Below are positions 17,817 through 26,830 of a DNA stretch of 64,000 nt, piece by piece. Numbering within the stretch: position 1 is the first letter of the stretch; each line of letters begins with the position of its first letter. The notes under the pieces are model-generated. The model was not told the DNA's origin. It searched no databases and worked only from the letters and a program-made list of their open reading frames with translations. Origin of the DNA: Thalassotalea_H sp040779345 (GTDB lineage Bacteria; Pseudomonadota; Gammaproteobacteria; Enterobacterales; Alteromonadaceae); the NCBI GenBank assembly GCA_040779345.1, contig JBFONU010000007.1, positions 62,001 to 126,000 on the forward strand, in the 5' to 3' direction. The position numbers were made by a program, and so were the translations under genes.

Positions 17817-19043
17817 TTATTTTCTTGCTAATAAATGAACTGTACTAGTTGAACGCTCTAAAAATGCGCCTTCACAATAGGCAAAATAAAATAACCATAA
17901 ACGTTTAAATGTTTCATCGTAGCCTAGCGTTGATAACTCATTCCACGAGGCTAAGAAATTACGCCGCCAATCATTGAGTGTTCTCGCATAATCTAGCCCT
18001 ATGTCATCAAGTTTTTCAATCACCAGATCACTGTGCGAAGTAATATGCTCGCTTAAAACATTTACCGAAGGCAAGAAACCGCCAGGGAAAATATATTTTT
18101 GAATAAAATCAACATTGTTTTTGTAATATTCAAAACGTTGATCGGCAATGGTTATTGATTGAATTAAGACTTTACCGCCAGGTTTTAACCTATCATTACA
18201 TTGCTTAAAAAATCTAGGTAAAAACTCATAGCCAACAGCTTCTATCATCTCAATTGACACAACTTTATCGAAGCTCCCCGTTAAATCACGGTAGTCTTCT
18301 TTCAGTAAGGTGATTTTATCACTTAAACCTAATTGTTCGATACGCGTTTTAGCATATTGATATTGAGCGTCAGAAATTGTCGTTGTGGTAACTTTACAAC
18401 CAAAGTGTTGAGCAGCGTAAATTGCGAGTCCGCCCCATCCAGTGCCTATTTCTAGTAAATGATCGGTGGCTTTTAACGATAAGCGCTGACAAATAGTCTC
18501 TAATTTGTAGGATTGCGCTTCAGATAATGAGCTATTATCCGCAGGATAAATTGCAGAAGAATACATCATTTGAGGATCTAAGAAACGAGAATAAAGTTCA
18601 TTACCTAAGTCGTAATGCGCTAAAATATTACGCTTAGATCCTGATTGCGTATTACGGTTTTGCCAATGGCTAAAGGCATTTTTAATCCGGTTAGTCCAAG
18701 ATTTCTTTGCTTCTAACTTATCAGTTAATTGCTGAGCTTTAGCAAAAATTCGTATGACATTAGTTACGTTTGTACTACTCCATTTACCCTCAATAAACGC
18801 TTCTGCGACGCCAATACTGCCCCCTTTAACAAAATCTCTATAAACACTAGGATCATGAATAATAATCTTCCCTAACAGACTAGCATCATTGACTTTATTG
18901 GGAAAAAACAAATGTGATGTACCCTCTACTACTTCAATTTGCCCGTAGGATAATTTATCGAAAATAGCATGAACAATAGATCGGCAGCGTTTATCTAACC
19001 AATTAGCAGATTTTAGATGACGAATAGCTTCAACTTGTTCCAT
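17817..19043 (-). CDS. cfa: Cyclopropane-fatty-acyl-phospholipid synthase family methyltransferase
   Basis: This SAM-dependent enzyme modifies double bonds of membrane phospholipid acyl chains. The 408-residue protein has an N-terminal lipid-binding part and a C-terminal Rossmann methyltransferase. Key elements are AHYDLGNELYSRFLDP, MMYSSAIY, the SAM motif LLEIGTGWGGLAIYAA, EMIEAVGYEF and the C-terminal FYFAYCEGAF. It is the last of nine genes in the sigma factor-ChrR operon, 28 bp after DUF1365. Family members in ChrR-type regulons include cyclopropane synthases and, in Rhodobacter, the furan-fatty-acid methylase UfaM. Sequence alone does not separate these. Confidence 0.9.
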   Translation of the reverse strand: MEQVEAIRHLKSANWLDKRCRSIVHAIFDKLSYGQIEVVEGTSHLFFPNKVNDASLLGKIIIHDPSVYRDFVKGGSIGVAEAFIEGKWSSTNVTNVIRIFAKAQQLTDKLEAKKSWTNRIKNAFSHWQNRNTQSGSKRNILAHYDLGNELYSRFLDPQMMYSSAIYPADNSSLSEAQSYKLETICQRLSLKATDHLLEIGTGWGGLAIYAAQHFGCKVTTTTISDAQYQYAKTRIEQLGLSDKITLLKEDYRDLTGSFDKVVSIEMIEAVGYEFLPRFFKQCNDRLKPGGKVLIQSITIADQRFEYYKNNVDFIQKYIFPGGFLPSVNVLSEHITSHSDLVIEKLDDIGLDYARTLNDWRRNFLASWNELSTLGYDETFKRLWLFYFAYCEGAFLERSTSTVHLLARK

Positions 19044-19071
19044 TTAATACTCCAATTTTTTATTCATATGC

Positions 19072-19845
19072 TCAATTAACTTTTTGATAACCAATAAAAG
19101 GTACCCGCTTAATAAAAAGCTTCAACGCTTGCCAATAAATAGCAAAAACAACTTTAACGGTCATTACTGGCAACTGACACCAAATGTGTAATAAGTTTCG
19201 ACGATTAAATGCTTGTTTTTTCATGAGTAAACTTGCATCAAATAATTTTTCATCATCACTATCATCTGCACTCATGCGCTTGTTTTCTATCGAAATGAAA
19301 AGCTTGTTTGTCTGCTCACTTGGCGGTTTAATATGCCAAAAATAAGACATATTCAAATCCATAAATGGTGACACTTGAAAGGCTTTTTCATTGACTTTTT
19401 CGCCTTCATTTAATAAATCGACCCAATAATAATGCCTTTCATTCCATGGAGTATTACTAACCTCTGCAAGCATTTGGGTACAAACATTGTTCTCGTCATA
19501 ACAAAAGTAAAAGTTTGCTGGACTAAAATAAACCCCAAAACAGCGAACTTGTACAAGCATGATAATTTTATCAATATTCGCATAACCATTAAGTTGTACG
19601 ACTTTATCAATAATACGTTGGCGCAATGTTTTCGGATCACCTCTTAAGTAATCTTTTTCAACAAAACGTAATGGATGAAACCAAGAAAAGCCAAATACCC
19701 CGATCCCTTTCTTTGCTTGCTCAACTTCTGAAACATCGAGTGCAAGCATGTATAGGGAATAATCAAAGCTATGTTTTTTGGGGCTAAAACGACGGTGAGT
19801 TACAATGCCTTTATAAATATTGCTCTGGCTAAATCGATTTTTCAT
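19072..19845 (-). CDS. DUF1365 family protein
   Basis: The protein starts with the family signature IYKGIVTHRRFSPKKHSFDYSLYML, followed by PKTLRQRI, VRCFGVYFSPANFYFCYD, EVSNTPWNERHYY and FQVSPFMDLNMSYFWHI. DUF1365 proteins are found next to Cfa-family methyltransferases and FAD-dependent oxidoreductases. No activity is assigned as far as I know, though the linkage suggests a role in acyl-chain modification. A C-terminal hydrophobic segment (VVFAIYWQALKLFI) may associate with the membrane. It lies 25 bp after the oxidoreductase in the sigma-ChrR operon. Confidence 0.92.
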   Translation of the reverse strand: MKNRFSQSNIYKGIVTHRRFSPKKHSFDYSLYMLALDVSEVEQAKKGIGVFGFSWFHPLRFVEKDYLRGDPKTLRQRIIDKVVQLNGYANIDKIIMLVQVRCFGVYFSPANFYFCYDENNVCTQMLAEVSNTPWNERHYYWVDLLNEGEKVNEKAFQVSPFMDLNMSYFWHIKPPSEQTNKLFISIENKRMSADDSDDEKLFDASLLMKKQAFNRRNLLHIWCQLPVMTVKVVFAIYWQALKLFIKRVPFIGYQKVN

Positions 19846-19870
19846 GTCTCATCCTATAGGGGCCGTTGAT

Positions 19871-21136
19871 TTACGCTACACCGACTAATGAACAATCGAA
19901 GCGTTTCGCAACTTCAACGGCACTTTTAACGCCGTCTTCATGAAAACCGTTATGCCAATATGCGCCTGCAAAGTGAGTGTGATTGACACCACATATTTGT
20001 TTTCTTTTCTTTTGCGCCAAAATAGACTCACTTGAGAAAATGGGATGATGGTAAGTAAACTCCTTTAAAATTGACTTAGGATCGATATCTTCTTTTTGAT
20101 TAAGCGTCACACAAAAAGTATGACGGCTATTTAATCCTTGTAAAATATTCATATTATAAGTAACGCTAGCAGCTTTATGTCTGTTTTCACTTAATTGGTA
20201 ATTCCAGCTCGCCCATGCTTTTTGCCTTTTCGGTAACAAGTTAATATCCGTGTGCAAAACAACTGAGTTTTCACTGTATGGCATTGCCGATAAGATCGCT
20301 TTTTCATTTGGGCTAGCGTCCATTAACAATGACAACGCTTCATCTGAATGGCAGGCAATGACCACTTCATCGAATGTTTCACTTGCTGAATCATCAAAAT
20401 GAAGTTGGACATTATCATCGCTGCGTGTAATACCACTGATATTGGCATTGAGTCTAATATTGTCGTTAAACGGTTTGCATAAAGGTGACAAATAACTCCT
20501 TGAACCTTTTGGAATAACATACCATTGAGGCCTGTCAGCAATATTTAACAAACCGTGATTATGAAAAAACTGCACAAAAAATCTAAACTCAAAATCTTCC
20601 ATTTGCGCTAAAGAGCTCGACCAAATTGCCGCTCCCATAGGTAAAATATAGTGCTCGGCAAAGTAATCGCTAAAATCATTCTCTTTAAGAAATTGACCTA
20701 AGGTATAGCCACTTTGATAATCTTGTTGATGATAAATAGCTTTACATTGCTTGTTAAATCGTAAAATTTCTTTAACTAACCGCCAAAATTTAGGCCTAAA
20801 TAGGTTACGCCTTTGTGCAAACAAGGTGTTTAAATTATGGCCATTATATTCCATGCCTGTTTGACAGTTATGAACGGAAAAACTCATCTCTGTGGCTTGT
20901 TTACCAATGCCGATTTCGGCAAGCAAAGCTAAATAATTAGGATAGGTTTTGTCGTTAAAAACAATAAAGCCGGTATCTATTGCTAACTTTTCTCCCTCTT
21001 TTTCTATGTCAACAGTCGCCGTATGGCCACCGACCCTGTCATTTTTTTCAAATACTGTCACATGATGTTTTTTTGATAATAAATAAGCCGCCGTTAGGCC
21101 GGAAATACCTGATCCAATAATTGCGATATGCTTCAT
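19871..21136 (-). CDS. NAD(P)/FAD-dependent amine-oxidase-type oxidoreductase
   Basis: The protein opens with a dinucleotide-binding motif, IAIIGSGISGLTAAYLL, and the FAD-binding block VFEKNDRVGGHTATV. It ends with the HFAGAYWHNGFHEDGV motif typical of flavoproteins encoded beside Cfa and DUF1365. The start at 21136 is preferred because its ATG overlaps the stop of the upstream SDR gene (ATGA), indicating coupling. A longer frame starting at 21169 would overlap the SDR gene by about 37 bp. By position it could desaturate or oxidise phospholipid acyl chains, like the desaturase step of furan-fatty-acid synthesis. That is inference. Confidence 0.9.
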   Translation of the reverse strand: MKHIAIIGSGISGLTAAYLLSKKHHVTVFEKNDRVGGHTATVDIEKEGEKLAIDTGFIVFNDKTYPNYLALLAEIGIGKQATEMSFSVHNCQTGMEYNGHNLNTLFAQRRNLFRPKFWRLVKEILRFNKQCKAIYHQQDYQSGYTLGQFLKENDFSDYFAEHYILPMGAAIWSSSLAQMEDFEFRFFVQFFHNHGLLNIADRPQWYVIPKGSRSYLSPLCKPFNDNIRLNANISGITRSDDNVQLHFDDSASETFDEVVIACHSDEALSLLMDASPNEKAILSAMPYSENSVVLHTDINLLPKRQKAWASWNYQLSENRHKAASVTYNMNILQGLNSRHTFCVTLNQKEDIDPKSILKEFTYHHPIFSSESILAQKKRKQICGVNHTHFAGAYWHNGFHEDGVKSAVEVAKRFDCSLVGVA

Positions 21137-21858
21137 GCTTGTTGTTTCCTGATGATGATTTTTTGCCAAATAACTGCGGGTAAAAAAGAAAATAACCTGA
21201 GAATATAAGTTAAACGTTTAGGAAATTGTAAGTAGCTCTTTCGCGCTTCAACTCCCGACACTATTTTACTTGCCGCTTGTTCGCTTGAGATTAAAAAAGG
21301 CATAGCAAAGTTATTTTTATCGGTTAATGGCGTGCGAACAAAACCAGGATGAACTAAAGTGACACCAATATTTTTAGCCAGTAAGTCAAGGCGTAAGCTA
21401 TTGGCTAAATAATCAACCCCTGCTTTTGATGCACCATATGCTTCGCTTTTAGGAAAAGGAATTATTGTCGCGCTAGAGCTGATAAAAACCACTTGCCCCC
21501 CTGCTTTAACTTTAGGTAAAAAATATTGCAGCTGGTTACCTAAAGCAGCCAAGTTTGACGTAATAATGTCTGAAAAAAGTTGTCCGTCAAAACGATTAAC
21601 ATCCTCGATATAACGACAATCTCCAGCATTTAAAATCAAAATATCTAGAGAGTGAACCTCGTCAGCGGCTGACGCTATTTGCTCTTTGTTATTCACATCG
21701 AATAAGCATGTTTGTGCTACCTGACTATCCATCTTTGCTAATAAATCAGTGTTTCGACCACAAGCAATTACTTTATCTCCCTTTGCCGTATATTTGTGAC
21801 AAAGCGCTAAACCAATTCCTGAAGTGGCTCCTGTAATGAGGACATTTTTACTATTCAT
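21133..21858 (-). CDS. Short-chain dehydrogenase/reductase
   Basis: A classical SDR of 241 residues, with cofactor motif TGATSGIG, NAG in ILNAGDC and catalytic Ser and Y-x3-K (SSSATII, YGASK). It is the sixth gene of the sigma-ChrR operon. Its ATG overlaps the stop of the NTF2-like gene (TAATG) and its stop overlaps the start of the FAD oxidoreductase, so the three are translationally coupled. The substrate is unknown; the lipid-modifying neighbours make an acyl or alkyl carbonyl plausible. Confidence 0.92.
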   Translation of the reverse strand: MNSKNVLITGATSGIGLALCHKYTAKGDKVIACGRNTDLLAKMDSQVAQTCLFDVNNKEQIASAADEVHSLDILILNAGDCRYIEDVNRFDGQLFSDIITSNLAALGNQLQYFLPKVKAGGQVVFISSSATIIPFPKSEAYGASKAGVDYLANSLRLDLLAKNIGVTLVHPGFVRTPLTDKNNFAMPFLISSEQAASKIVSGVEARKSYLQFPKRLTYILRLFSFLPAVIWQKIIIRKQQA

Positions 21859-22319
21859 TATTTACCAGCCTTAGCTTTTAGCCATTTGATCAGCCTGCCA
21901 AATAGTGGCAATTGCTCGTATAACATCGCCCCTAAATCTAGATAATCACGATGATAAATCACTTTGTCATTTTCACCTTTTATATAAGAGCTACCAAAAA
22001 CGGTGACCTTGCGGCCTTTATTAAGTTTTGGGTGCACATAAGTCATTTTCCAGTATATTGACGCTTTTGAATGCTGCCACATAACATCTTGGATGATAAA
22101 TTCACAAGATGATAAATTCTGGTATAAGTTTTCAAAATAGTAATAAAGCTCATCAAAACCTTCCACTTGGTGAATAGGATCAATAAAAGTAATTTCTCTA
22201 TGATAAATGGTTTCTAATAAAACAAGATTTTCGCTTGATAATGTCTGATAAACATTTATAAAGTTACTCAGCCATAGTGGTTTTTCTAAGTGGCTCTCTT
22301 GTTGTAAACTGTTTGGCAT
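21858..22319 (-). CDS. NTF2-like (SnoaL-type) small protein
   Basis: The protein shows the NTF2-like cone fold pattern: N-terminal helix (WLSNFINVYQTL), LLETIYHREITFIDPIHQVEGFDELYYYFENLY, then four strands (FIIQDVMWQHSKASIYWKMTYVH, KVTVFGSSYIK). Members are enzymes or ligand-binding domains. I prefer the ATG at 22319 (MPNSLQQES) because AGGTG precedes it at good distance; an in-frame ATG at 22349 is the alternative. It is coupled to the SDR by TAATG and lies in the sigma-ChrR operon, 71 bp after the photolyase gene. Its role in the operon is unknown. Confidence 0.82.
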   Translation of the reverse strand: MPNSLQQESHLEKPLWLSNFINVYQTLSSENLVLLETIYHREITFIDPIHQVEGFDELYYYFENLYQNLSSCEFIIQDVMWQHSKASIYWKMTYVHPKLNKGRKVTVFGSSYIKGENDKVIYHRDYLDLGAMLYEQLPLFGRLIKWLKAKAGK

Positions 22320-22390
22320 ACGTTTCACCTGCTGATGATTAATTTTCATCTATTCATACTGACTTAATAATTACCCCTTCATTCAATAGG

Positions 22391-23770
22391 TCATTTATAA
22401 AAAGCTAGCGCTTTTAATCTAGCACTTTTATGATCGACGATTGCTTCACAGTACACATTCAAATCATTCTCTTTTATATATTGATGTGGAAAATGTATAT
22501 ACTTATCGGGTAAATTTATCAGCTCTGGTAGGTATCTACGTATGAACTGGCCATTTGGATCAAATCTTTCACTTTGCCGTATTGGGTTAAATATTCTGAA
22601 ATAGGGTTGAGCGTCACATCCTGTACTCGCAGCCCATTGCCAGCCGCCATTATTAGCTGCGAGATCGCCGTCAATAAGGTGTTGCATAAAATATTTTTCA
22701 CCTAAGCGCCAATCAATCAATAAATGTTTAGTCAGAAAACTTGCCACCACCATTCTTAAACGATTATGCATCCACCCCGTTTGGTTAAGTTGCCTCATAG
22801 CAGCATCAACTAGCGGATATCCGGTTTTACCTTCACACCAAGCGTTAAATAACTGAGCATCATTTGGCCATATAACCGACTGATATTTTTCTTTAAAGCA
22901 TTGATGCTTACAAAGTCTTTGTTCATGAAACATTAAATGGCGATAAAATTCACGCCAAATAAGTTCATTTAGCCAAGCGAATTCGGGGCTATCTGATGCA
23001 ATCAAAATATCAGGATAGCGATTTAGTAAAACTGTTAGTACAAACCTTGGACTGATCAGTCCAGCAGATAAATATGCCGACATCCCAGAAGTCCCCTTGA
23101 TCGAGGGGATATCTCTACACTTTGCATAGCTAGAGAGCTTTTCTTGCAAAAAGTGTGGAAGCTCGTCAGCTTCATAGTGCTTTGCCAATGGCCAAGCACT
23201 AGACAAGCCTTTGGTTTTAATATCTTTTTGGCTGCGTTGTTCAATAGTTTTGTTATGACTTACTTTACCGAGATATTCAAAACCATGAGCTTGAACATAG
23301 CGCAACCAAGCTTTTTTGAAAGGGGTAAAAACCTTAAACATTTCGCCCGTTTTATTTAAAACTTTACCTTTTGGGACAATAACATCAGCTTCAAAAAGCG
23401 TTAAAGGTATACCTTGCTCAAGACAAGTGATATCGCGTTGTTGTTCATTATATTCAAGCTCGCTATTTGCGAATACTTGTTCAATATTATTTTCATCACA
23501 ATACGTTTTTAGAAATGTTATTTGCTCAGAGAAATCAGATAATTTTACCATCTGAAGATCAATCGAGAGCTCAGCTAACTCATCAACTAGAGCCTGTGCA
23601 TGACGCTGAATAAAATCAATTTTAATTGCCGACCAATCATGAGCAAGCCATTGCTTTTCAGTGATAAAAAAAAAGGCCTTACGCATTGCCTTTGGTGAAG
23701 TCTGCTTGAGAAAGTGATGTAAGGCTGGGTTATCATGAGTTCTTAAATCATTACGAAACCAAAGTACCAA
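22391..23770 (-). CDS. phrB: Deoxyribodipyrimidine photolyase
   Basis: This light-driven enzyme splits cyclobutane pyrimidine dimers. The N-terminal antenna domain begins MVLWFRNDLRTHDNPAL. The FAD domain includes FAWLNELIWREFYRHLM, the region VDAAMRQLNQTGWMHNRLRMVVASFLTKHLLIDWR, GGWQWAASTGCDAQPYFR and IFNPIRQSERFDP. The 459-residue length fits class I CPD photolyases. It lies 23 bp after the DUF523/DUF1722 gene, as phr follows ybgA in E. coli, and belongs to the operon headed by the ECF sigma factor, a standard member of ChrR-type photo-oxidative regulons. Confidence 0.96.
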   Translation of the reverse strand: MVLWFRNDLRTHDNPALHHFLKQTSPKAMRKAFFFITEKQWLAHDWSAIKIDFIQRHAQALVDELAELSIDLQMVKLSDFSEQITFLKTYCDENNIEQVFANSELEYNEQQRDITCLEQGIPLTLFEADVIVPKGKVLNKTGEMFKVFTPFKKAWLRYVQAHGFEYLGKVSHNKTIEQRSQKDIKTKGLSSAWPLAKHYEADELPHFLQEKLSSYAKCRDIPSIKGTSGMSAYLSAGLISPRFVLTVLLNRYPDILIASDSPEFAWLNELIWREFYRHLMFHEQRLCKHQCFKEKYQSVIWPNDAQLFNAWCEGKTGYPLVDAAMRQLNQTGWMHNRLRMVVASFLTKHLLIDWRLGEKYFMQHLIDGDLAANNGGWQWAASTGCDAQPYFRIFNPIRQSERFDPNGQFIRRYLPELINLPDKYIHFPHQYIKENDLNVYCEAIVDHKSARLKALAFYK

Positions 23771-23793
23771 GGTAACTCCTTTAAAATAAATTA

Positions 23794-24753
23794 TTAATAA
23801 GCGTATCTAAGTTTTAATTCATCTGGATACGGTGATAAATATGCTTGCTTGGTTAAATATTCTTTTGGGTATTGCATTAAGTAATGATTTATTAACGTTA
23901 GCGGCGCAACCAAAGGAATTAACCCTTTACGGTAAGCATTAATTTGATCACTGAGTTCTTTACGTTCGTTTGCTTTAAGATGCTTAGAAAAATACCCTTG
24001 AATATGTGCCAAGGTATTTGCATGCTTTTTACGAGTCGCTTTAATTGTTAAAGCGGCCATGAGTCCCGAAATGTATTCACTCGCCATTTCGTCAAGTGGC
24101 ATGTCTGCACGAGCTAACAACTGTCCTAACTTTTTATATGCGACAAGATCATGACTCATCACGGTATATTTATACTGGCTATGAAAGGTTGTTAATTTAT
24201 GCTTGGTTAGCCCTGACGCTTCGAGGGTTTGCCAATGCTTATAGGCATAAACACGGGCAACAAAATTCTCGCGTAACACCGAATCATTCAACCGCCCATT
24301 TTCTTCGCAAGGTAATAACGGATTGGCTGTCATGATCTCTTTTGCAAAAGCACCTATACCATGTGATGGTAAAGCATTACCTTTCGGGCTGTAGACTTTC
24401 ACACGTTCCATGCCACAACTCGGGCTTTTCGCACAGAACACATATCCACTTAAGTCTTTGGTCATTTCTGCGACTTTTTTGCCATAGTTTTGCAGCGCGT
24501 CTGTTACATCACCACTGCCATCGGGCTGAGATACACGTATAATGTCATCATGCTTTATTTGCCTAATGGTAGGTCTTGGAATGGGTAGGCCTATTGCCAC
24601 TTCTGGACAAAAAGATTTATACGTAACGTACTTCCCTAATTCATTAAGACAAAAATTTGAAGGTTTATTACTTGCATCAAAGCGAACTTTCTCACCAATT
24701 AAGCAAGCACTAATGCCAATTTTTAAATCAATTTTATCAACCGTATGTATCAT
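23794..24753 (-). CDS. DUF523-DUF1722 fusion protein (YbgA-type)
   Basis: The N-terminal half (about 10-155) is DUF523: IGISACLIGEKVRFDA, FCPEVAIGLPIPRPTIRQI and FCAKSPSCGMERVKVY, with conserved cysteines that could hold a metal or cluster. The C-terminal half (about 190-310) is DUF1722, the YbgA domain (FHSQYKYTVMSHDLVAYKKLGQLLA). In E. coli ybgA precedes phr, and here the fusion also lies immediately upstream of the photolyase gene. The function is not established; a link to DNA repair or photolyase maturation is inferred from this recurring linkage. Confidence 0.93.
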   Translation of the reverse strand: MIHTVDKIDLKIGISACLIGEKVRFDASNKPSNFCLNELGKYVTYKSFCPEVAIGLPIPRPTIRQIKHDDIIRVSQPDGSGDVTDALQNYGKKVAEMTKDLSGYVFCAKSPSCGMERVKVYSPKGNALPSHGIGAFAKEIMTANPLLPCEENGRLNDSVLRENFVARVYAYKHWQTLEASGLTKHKLTTFHSQYKYTVMSHDLVAYKKLGQLLARADMPLDEMASEYISGLMAALTIKATRKKHANTLAHIQGYFSKHLKANERKELSDQINAYRKGLIPLVAPLTLINHYLMQYPKEYLTKQAYLSPYPDELKLRYAY

Positions 24754-24776
24754 AATAAAAACCTCAGCAATACCAC

Positions 24777-25454
24777 CTAATAAATAAAGGAGCCAATAGG
24801 ATTAAGCAATTTATTGATGCCTTGAGTAAAGTGTAGTGCATCGTTTGCAACGGTATAGCACAAACAGCCATTTTCAGAGATAGGATGATGTGTGTTAGAG
24901 CTATCAAGCATAATAAAATCTCCCTTCACATATTCGCCATTATGGTCATGAAATGTCCCTTCTAATAATAACGTCAATTCAAAACCTTTATGAGTGTGTT
25001 CAGGCACACCACCTCCGGGTTGAATATGTAATAAACTGGTATGAATTTCATCTTCATTTAACTCAACACGAGTACGTGATAGCTTGCCAATATTAGCAGT
25101 TTTACCTAATGACATGTTATTAAGCGCTTGCGGAAGTACATACGATTGTTCGTTAAATTCAACGCGTTTTTCTTGTATAACTTCCGGCTCAAAGATCTCA
25201 TCCGATTGGGTGATTTTATCGAGCATATCCTCAAAATTAAGCTCTTCAGCACTAGGGGTTTCATCAACAATAAAGCGATCAAGAAAAGCTACTTCAAAGC
25301 TGGTTTCAGCCACTTGCTCGGTAAGCTGCAAAATATTCTGTTGGCATTTTGGGCACATATCAGCATGTATCGCGATAGCTGCAGATAAAGAAGCAGGTAA
25401 GTCACCATTGACAAAAGATTGTATAAGCTCAAATTTTGGATGATGTTTAATCAT
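24777..25454 (-). CDS. chrR: ChrR-type zinc-binding anti-sigma factor
   Basis: The 225-residue protein has the N-terminal zinc anti-sigma domain (about 1-85) with His residues at 4-5 and H-x3-C-x2-C (HADMCPKC). A cupin-like domain (about 110-215) follows with the metal-binding pattern PEHTHKGFELTLLLEGTFHDH and a further H in NTHHP. In Rhodobacter ChrR holds RpoE inactive until singlet oxygen or organic peroxide triggers release, which needs the cupin domain. Its ATG overlaps the end of the sigma gene by 8 bp, so stoichiometric translation is likely. All key ligands are present. Confidence 0.93.
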   Translation of the reverse strand: MIKHHPKFELIQSFVNGDLPASLSAAIAIHADMCPKCQQNILQLTEQVAETSFEVAFLDRFIVDETPSAEELNFEDMLDKITQSDEIFEPEVIQEKRVEFNEQSYVLPQALNNMSLGKTANIGKLSRTRVELNEDEIHTSLLHIQPGGGVPEHTHKGFELTLLLEGTFHDHNGEYVKGDFIMLDSSNTHHPISENGCLCYTVANDALHFTQGINKLLNPIGSFIY

Positions 25455-26064
25455 GACTATCTCCTAACTGCAATTTAAGTTTACTTAAGGCTAAGCGTAA
25501 ACGAGATTTTATTGTACCTAAGGGTAAATTTAAGTGTTCAGCTAGCTGCTCTTGCGACATTTCTAAAAAATAAAAACCTTTAACAACTTGTTGTTGCGCT
25601 TCGGGAAGTTTTTCAATCACATGAAGTAATTGTTTGTTCTCAAGGTGATCATCAAAAGGGCTTTCTACTGCATTCATGCTTTCAGCTATTGGCCAAATAT
25701 CCTCACTGAGGTTATCTTCCTTATTCCCCTTCATCTTTCGCAACATATCAAAACTTACATTACGCATCACGGTATAAACCCATGTAGTTGCCGCACCTTT
25801 ATCTTTATCGAACAAGTGCGATTTACGCCAAACATTGGTCATAGTTTCTTGAACAAGTTCGCTAACCTGTGCTTCGTTAGCGAATTTGCTTCTGGCAATA
25901 CGTTGAATTTTTGGTGCAAAAAATTGAAACAAGTGGGTAAATGCCTGTTTGTCTCGGGAATTTGAAACCTCAGTAAGCCACTGGCATAGCTGTGGGTGAT
26001 CTATTTTATCTGACATCATACTAGGTTTAGCATTTGTCACTTTGCTTAGCAAGTTAGTTTGCAT
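25447..26064 (-). CDS. rpoE: ECF sigma factor of the RpoE-ChrR type
   Basis: Region 2 is visible in ARSKFANEAQVSELVQETMTNVWRKS and TTWVYTVMRNVSFDMLRK. Region 4 is LPEAQQQVVKGFYFLEMSQEQLAEHLNLPLGTIKSRLRLALSKLK. The overlap with chrR and the photolyase, DUF1365 and cfa genes downstream identify it as the singlet-oxygen-response ECF type, not the envelope-stress RpoE of E. coli. A promoter TGATCT-N16-CG-TATAGA lies 36 bp before the ATG, indicating autoregulation. Five further copies of this promoter pattern lie within 6 kb. The start at 26064 fits that promoter; later in-frame ATGs exist near residues 16-17. Confidence 0.93.
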   Translation of the reverse strand: MQTNLLSKVTNAKPSMMSDKIDHPQLCQWLTEVSNSRDKQAFTHLFQFFAPKIQRIARSKFANEAQVSELVQETMTNVWRKSHLFDKDKGAATTWVYTVMRNVSFDMLRKMKGNKEDNLSEDIWPIAESMNAVESPFDDHLENKQLLHVIEKLPEAQQQVVKGFYFLEMSQEQLAEHLNLPLGTIKSRLRLALSKLKLQLGDSHD

Positions 26065-26099
26065 TGCTTTGTCACCAAATTCATCATTAAATATAAGAG

Positions 26100-26129
26100 T
26101 CTATACGTGATGAATTTTTATTAAGATCA
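26100..26129 (-). promoter_or_regulatory. ECF sigma promoter of the sigma-chrR operon
   Basis: On the minus strand TGATCT (26129-26124) is followed after 18 bp by TATAGA (26105-26100), with the spacer ending in CG. The pattern TGATCY-N16-CG-TA recurs before five other units in this island and agrees with the TGATC-type -35 element known for Rhodobacter RpoE. It should place the start of transcription about 30 nt before the sigma gene. Confidence 0.82.
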
Positions 26130-26175
26130 CTCTTAATTAAATTTATTTCGAATTAATTCAATAAAAGTGCGAATG

Positions 26176-26760
26176 CTATGATTTATGCACAATAGACTGA
26201 ACAAAATTTTCGGCTTTCTCATAACTATGAGAGAGCACGAAACTCGCTTTAATCGTTAAATCAATCGGCAAAAGCTCTAACCACCTAGCAACCACCCAAT
26301 TATTGTTATCTACTAGTTTTTCATCATAAATTTCATTTAATGTGCTGTCATTATTAAAAACGTCAGTTAGCGACTTTGAAAGTGAGTTTACTTTTGATAA
26401 CGCATGGTTATTCTTTGAGTTTTGAGACCAATGGCTCATCAACCTAGCCTCAGCAAAATTTAAATTAGCGTTATCTTTTTTAAAACGGCTTAACTCTACT
26501 AAGGAATGACATTTCACATCAATTTCTAAAACCCCATCTAAGCCTTGATCAAAGTTGATGATATTCACCCAGCTGCCCCATTGCTTCTTAGGGAGAGCCT
26601 TTTCAGTATTGTTGAGCCAAATAACAAAGCCCTGCTCTTTCGCTGCTATTGTCACCATTTTTAGGTATCTTGGCTCAAAAATACGTAAACGAGTCATTCC
26701 CCCTGGTAGAATAAATACAGGCAACGGGAATATAGGTAAGAGTGATTCGGTATTATTCAT
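26176..26760 (-). CDS. LON substrate-binding (N-terminal) domain protein
   Basis: The 194-residue protein matches the free-standing Lon N-terminal domain: LLPIFPLPVFILPGGMTRLRIFEPRYLKMVTIAAKEQGFVI, later WVNIINFDQGLDGVLEIDVKC. It has no ATPase or protease domain. It might bind damaged or unfolded proteins. It lies 111 bp upstream of the sigma gene on the same strand and has its own promoter of the island's ECF type (26789-26818), so it is a likely regulon member. Confidence 0.9.
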   Translation of the reverse strand: MNNTESLLPIFPLPVFILPGGMTRLRIFEPRYLKMVTIAAKEQGFVIWLNNTEKALPKKQWGSWVNIINFDQGLDGVLEIDVKCHSLVELSRFKKDNANLNFAEARLMSHWSQNSKNNHALSKVNSLSKSLTDVFNNDSTLNEIYDEKLVDNNNWVVARWLELLPIDLTIKASFVLSHSYEKAENFVQSIVHKS

Positions 26761-26788
26761 AATAATTAACTTTTATTTCTGATGAAAA

Positions 26789-26818
26789 GATATACGGTTA
26801 AAAGAAGATAAAAGATCA
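26789..26818 (-). promoter_or_regulatory. ECF-type promoter of the LON-domain gene
   Basis: On the minus strand TGATCT (26818-26813) is followed by an 18-bp spacer ending in CG, then TATATC (26794-26789). The geometry is identical to the sigma-chrR promoter, and it lies 28 bp before the LON-domain ATG. Confidence 0.75.
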
Positions 26819-26830
26819 ACATTTAATAGA

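Noticed and set aside
22350..23793. Internal ECF promoters before phrB or the NTF2-like gene
   Set aside because: The gaps are short and hold no TGATC; these genes are best explained by read-through from the sigma promoter.
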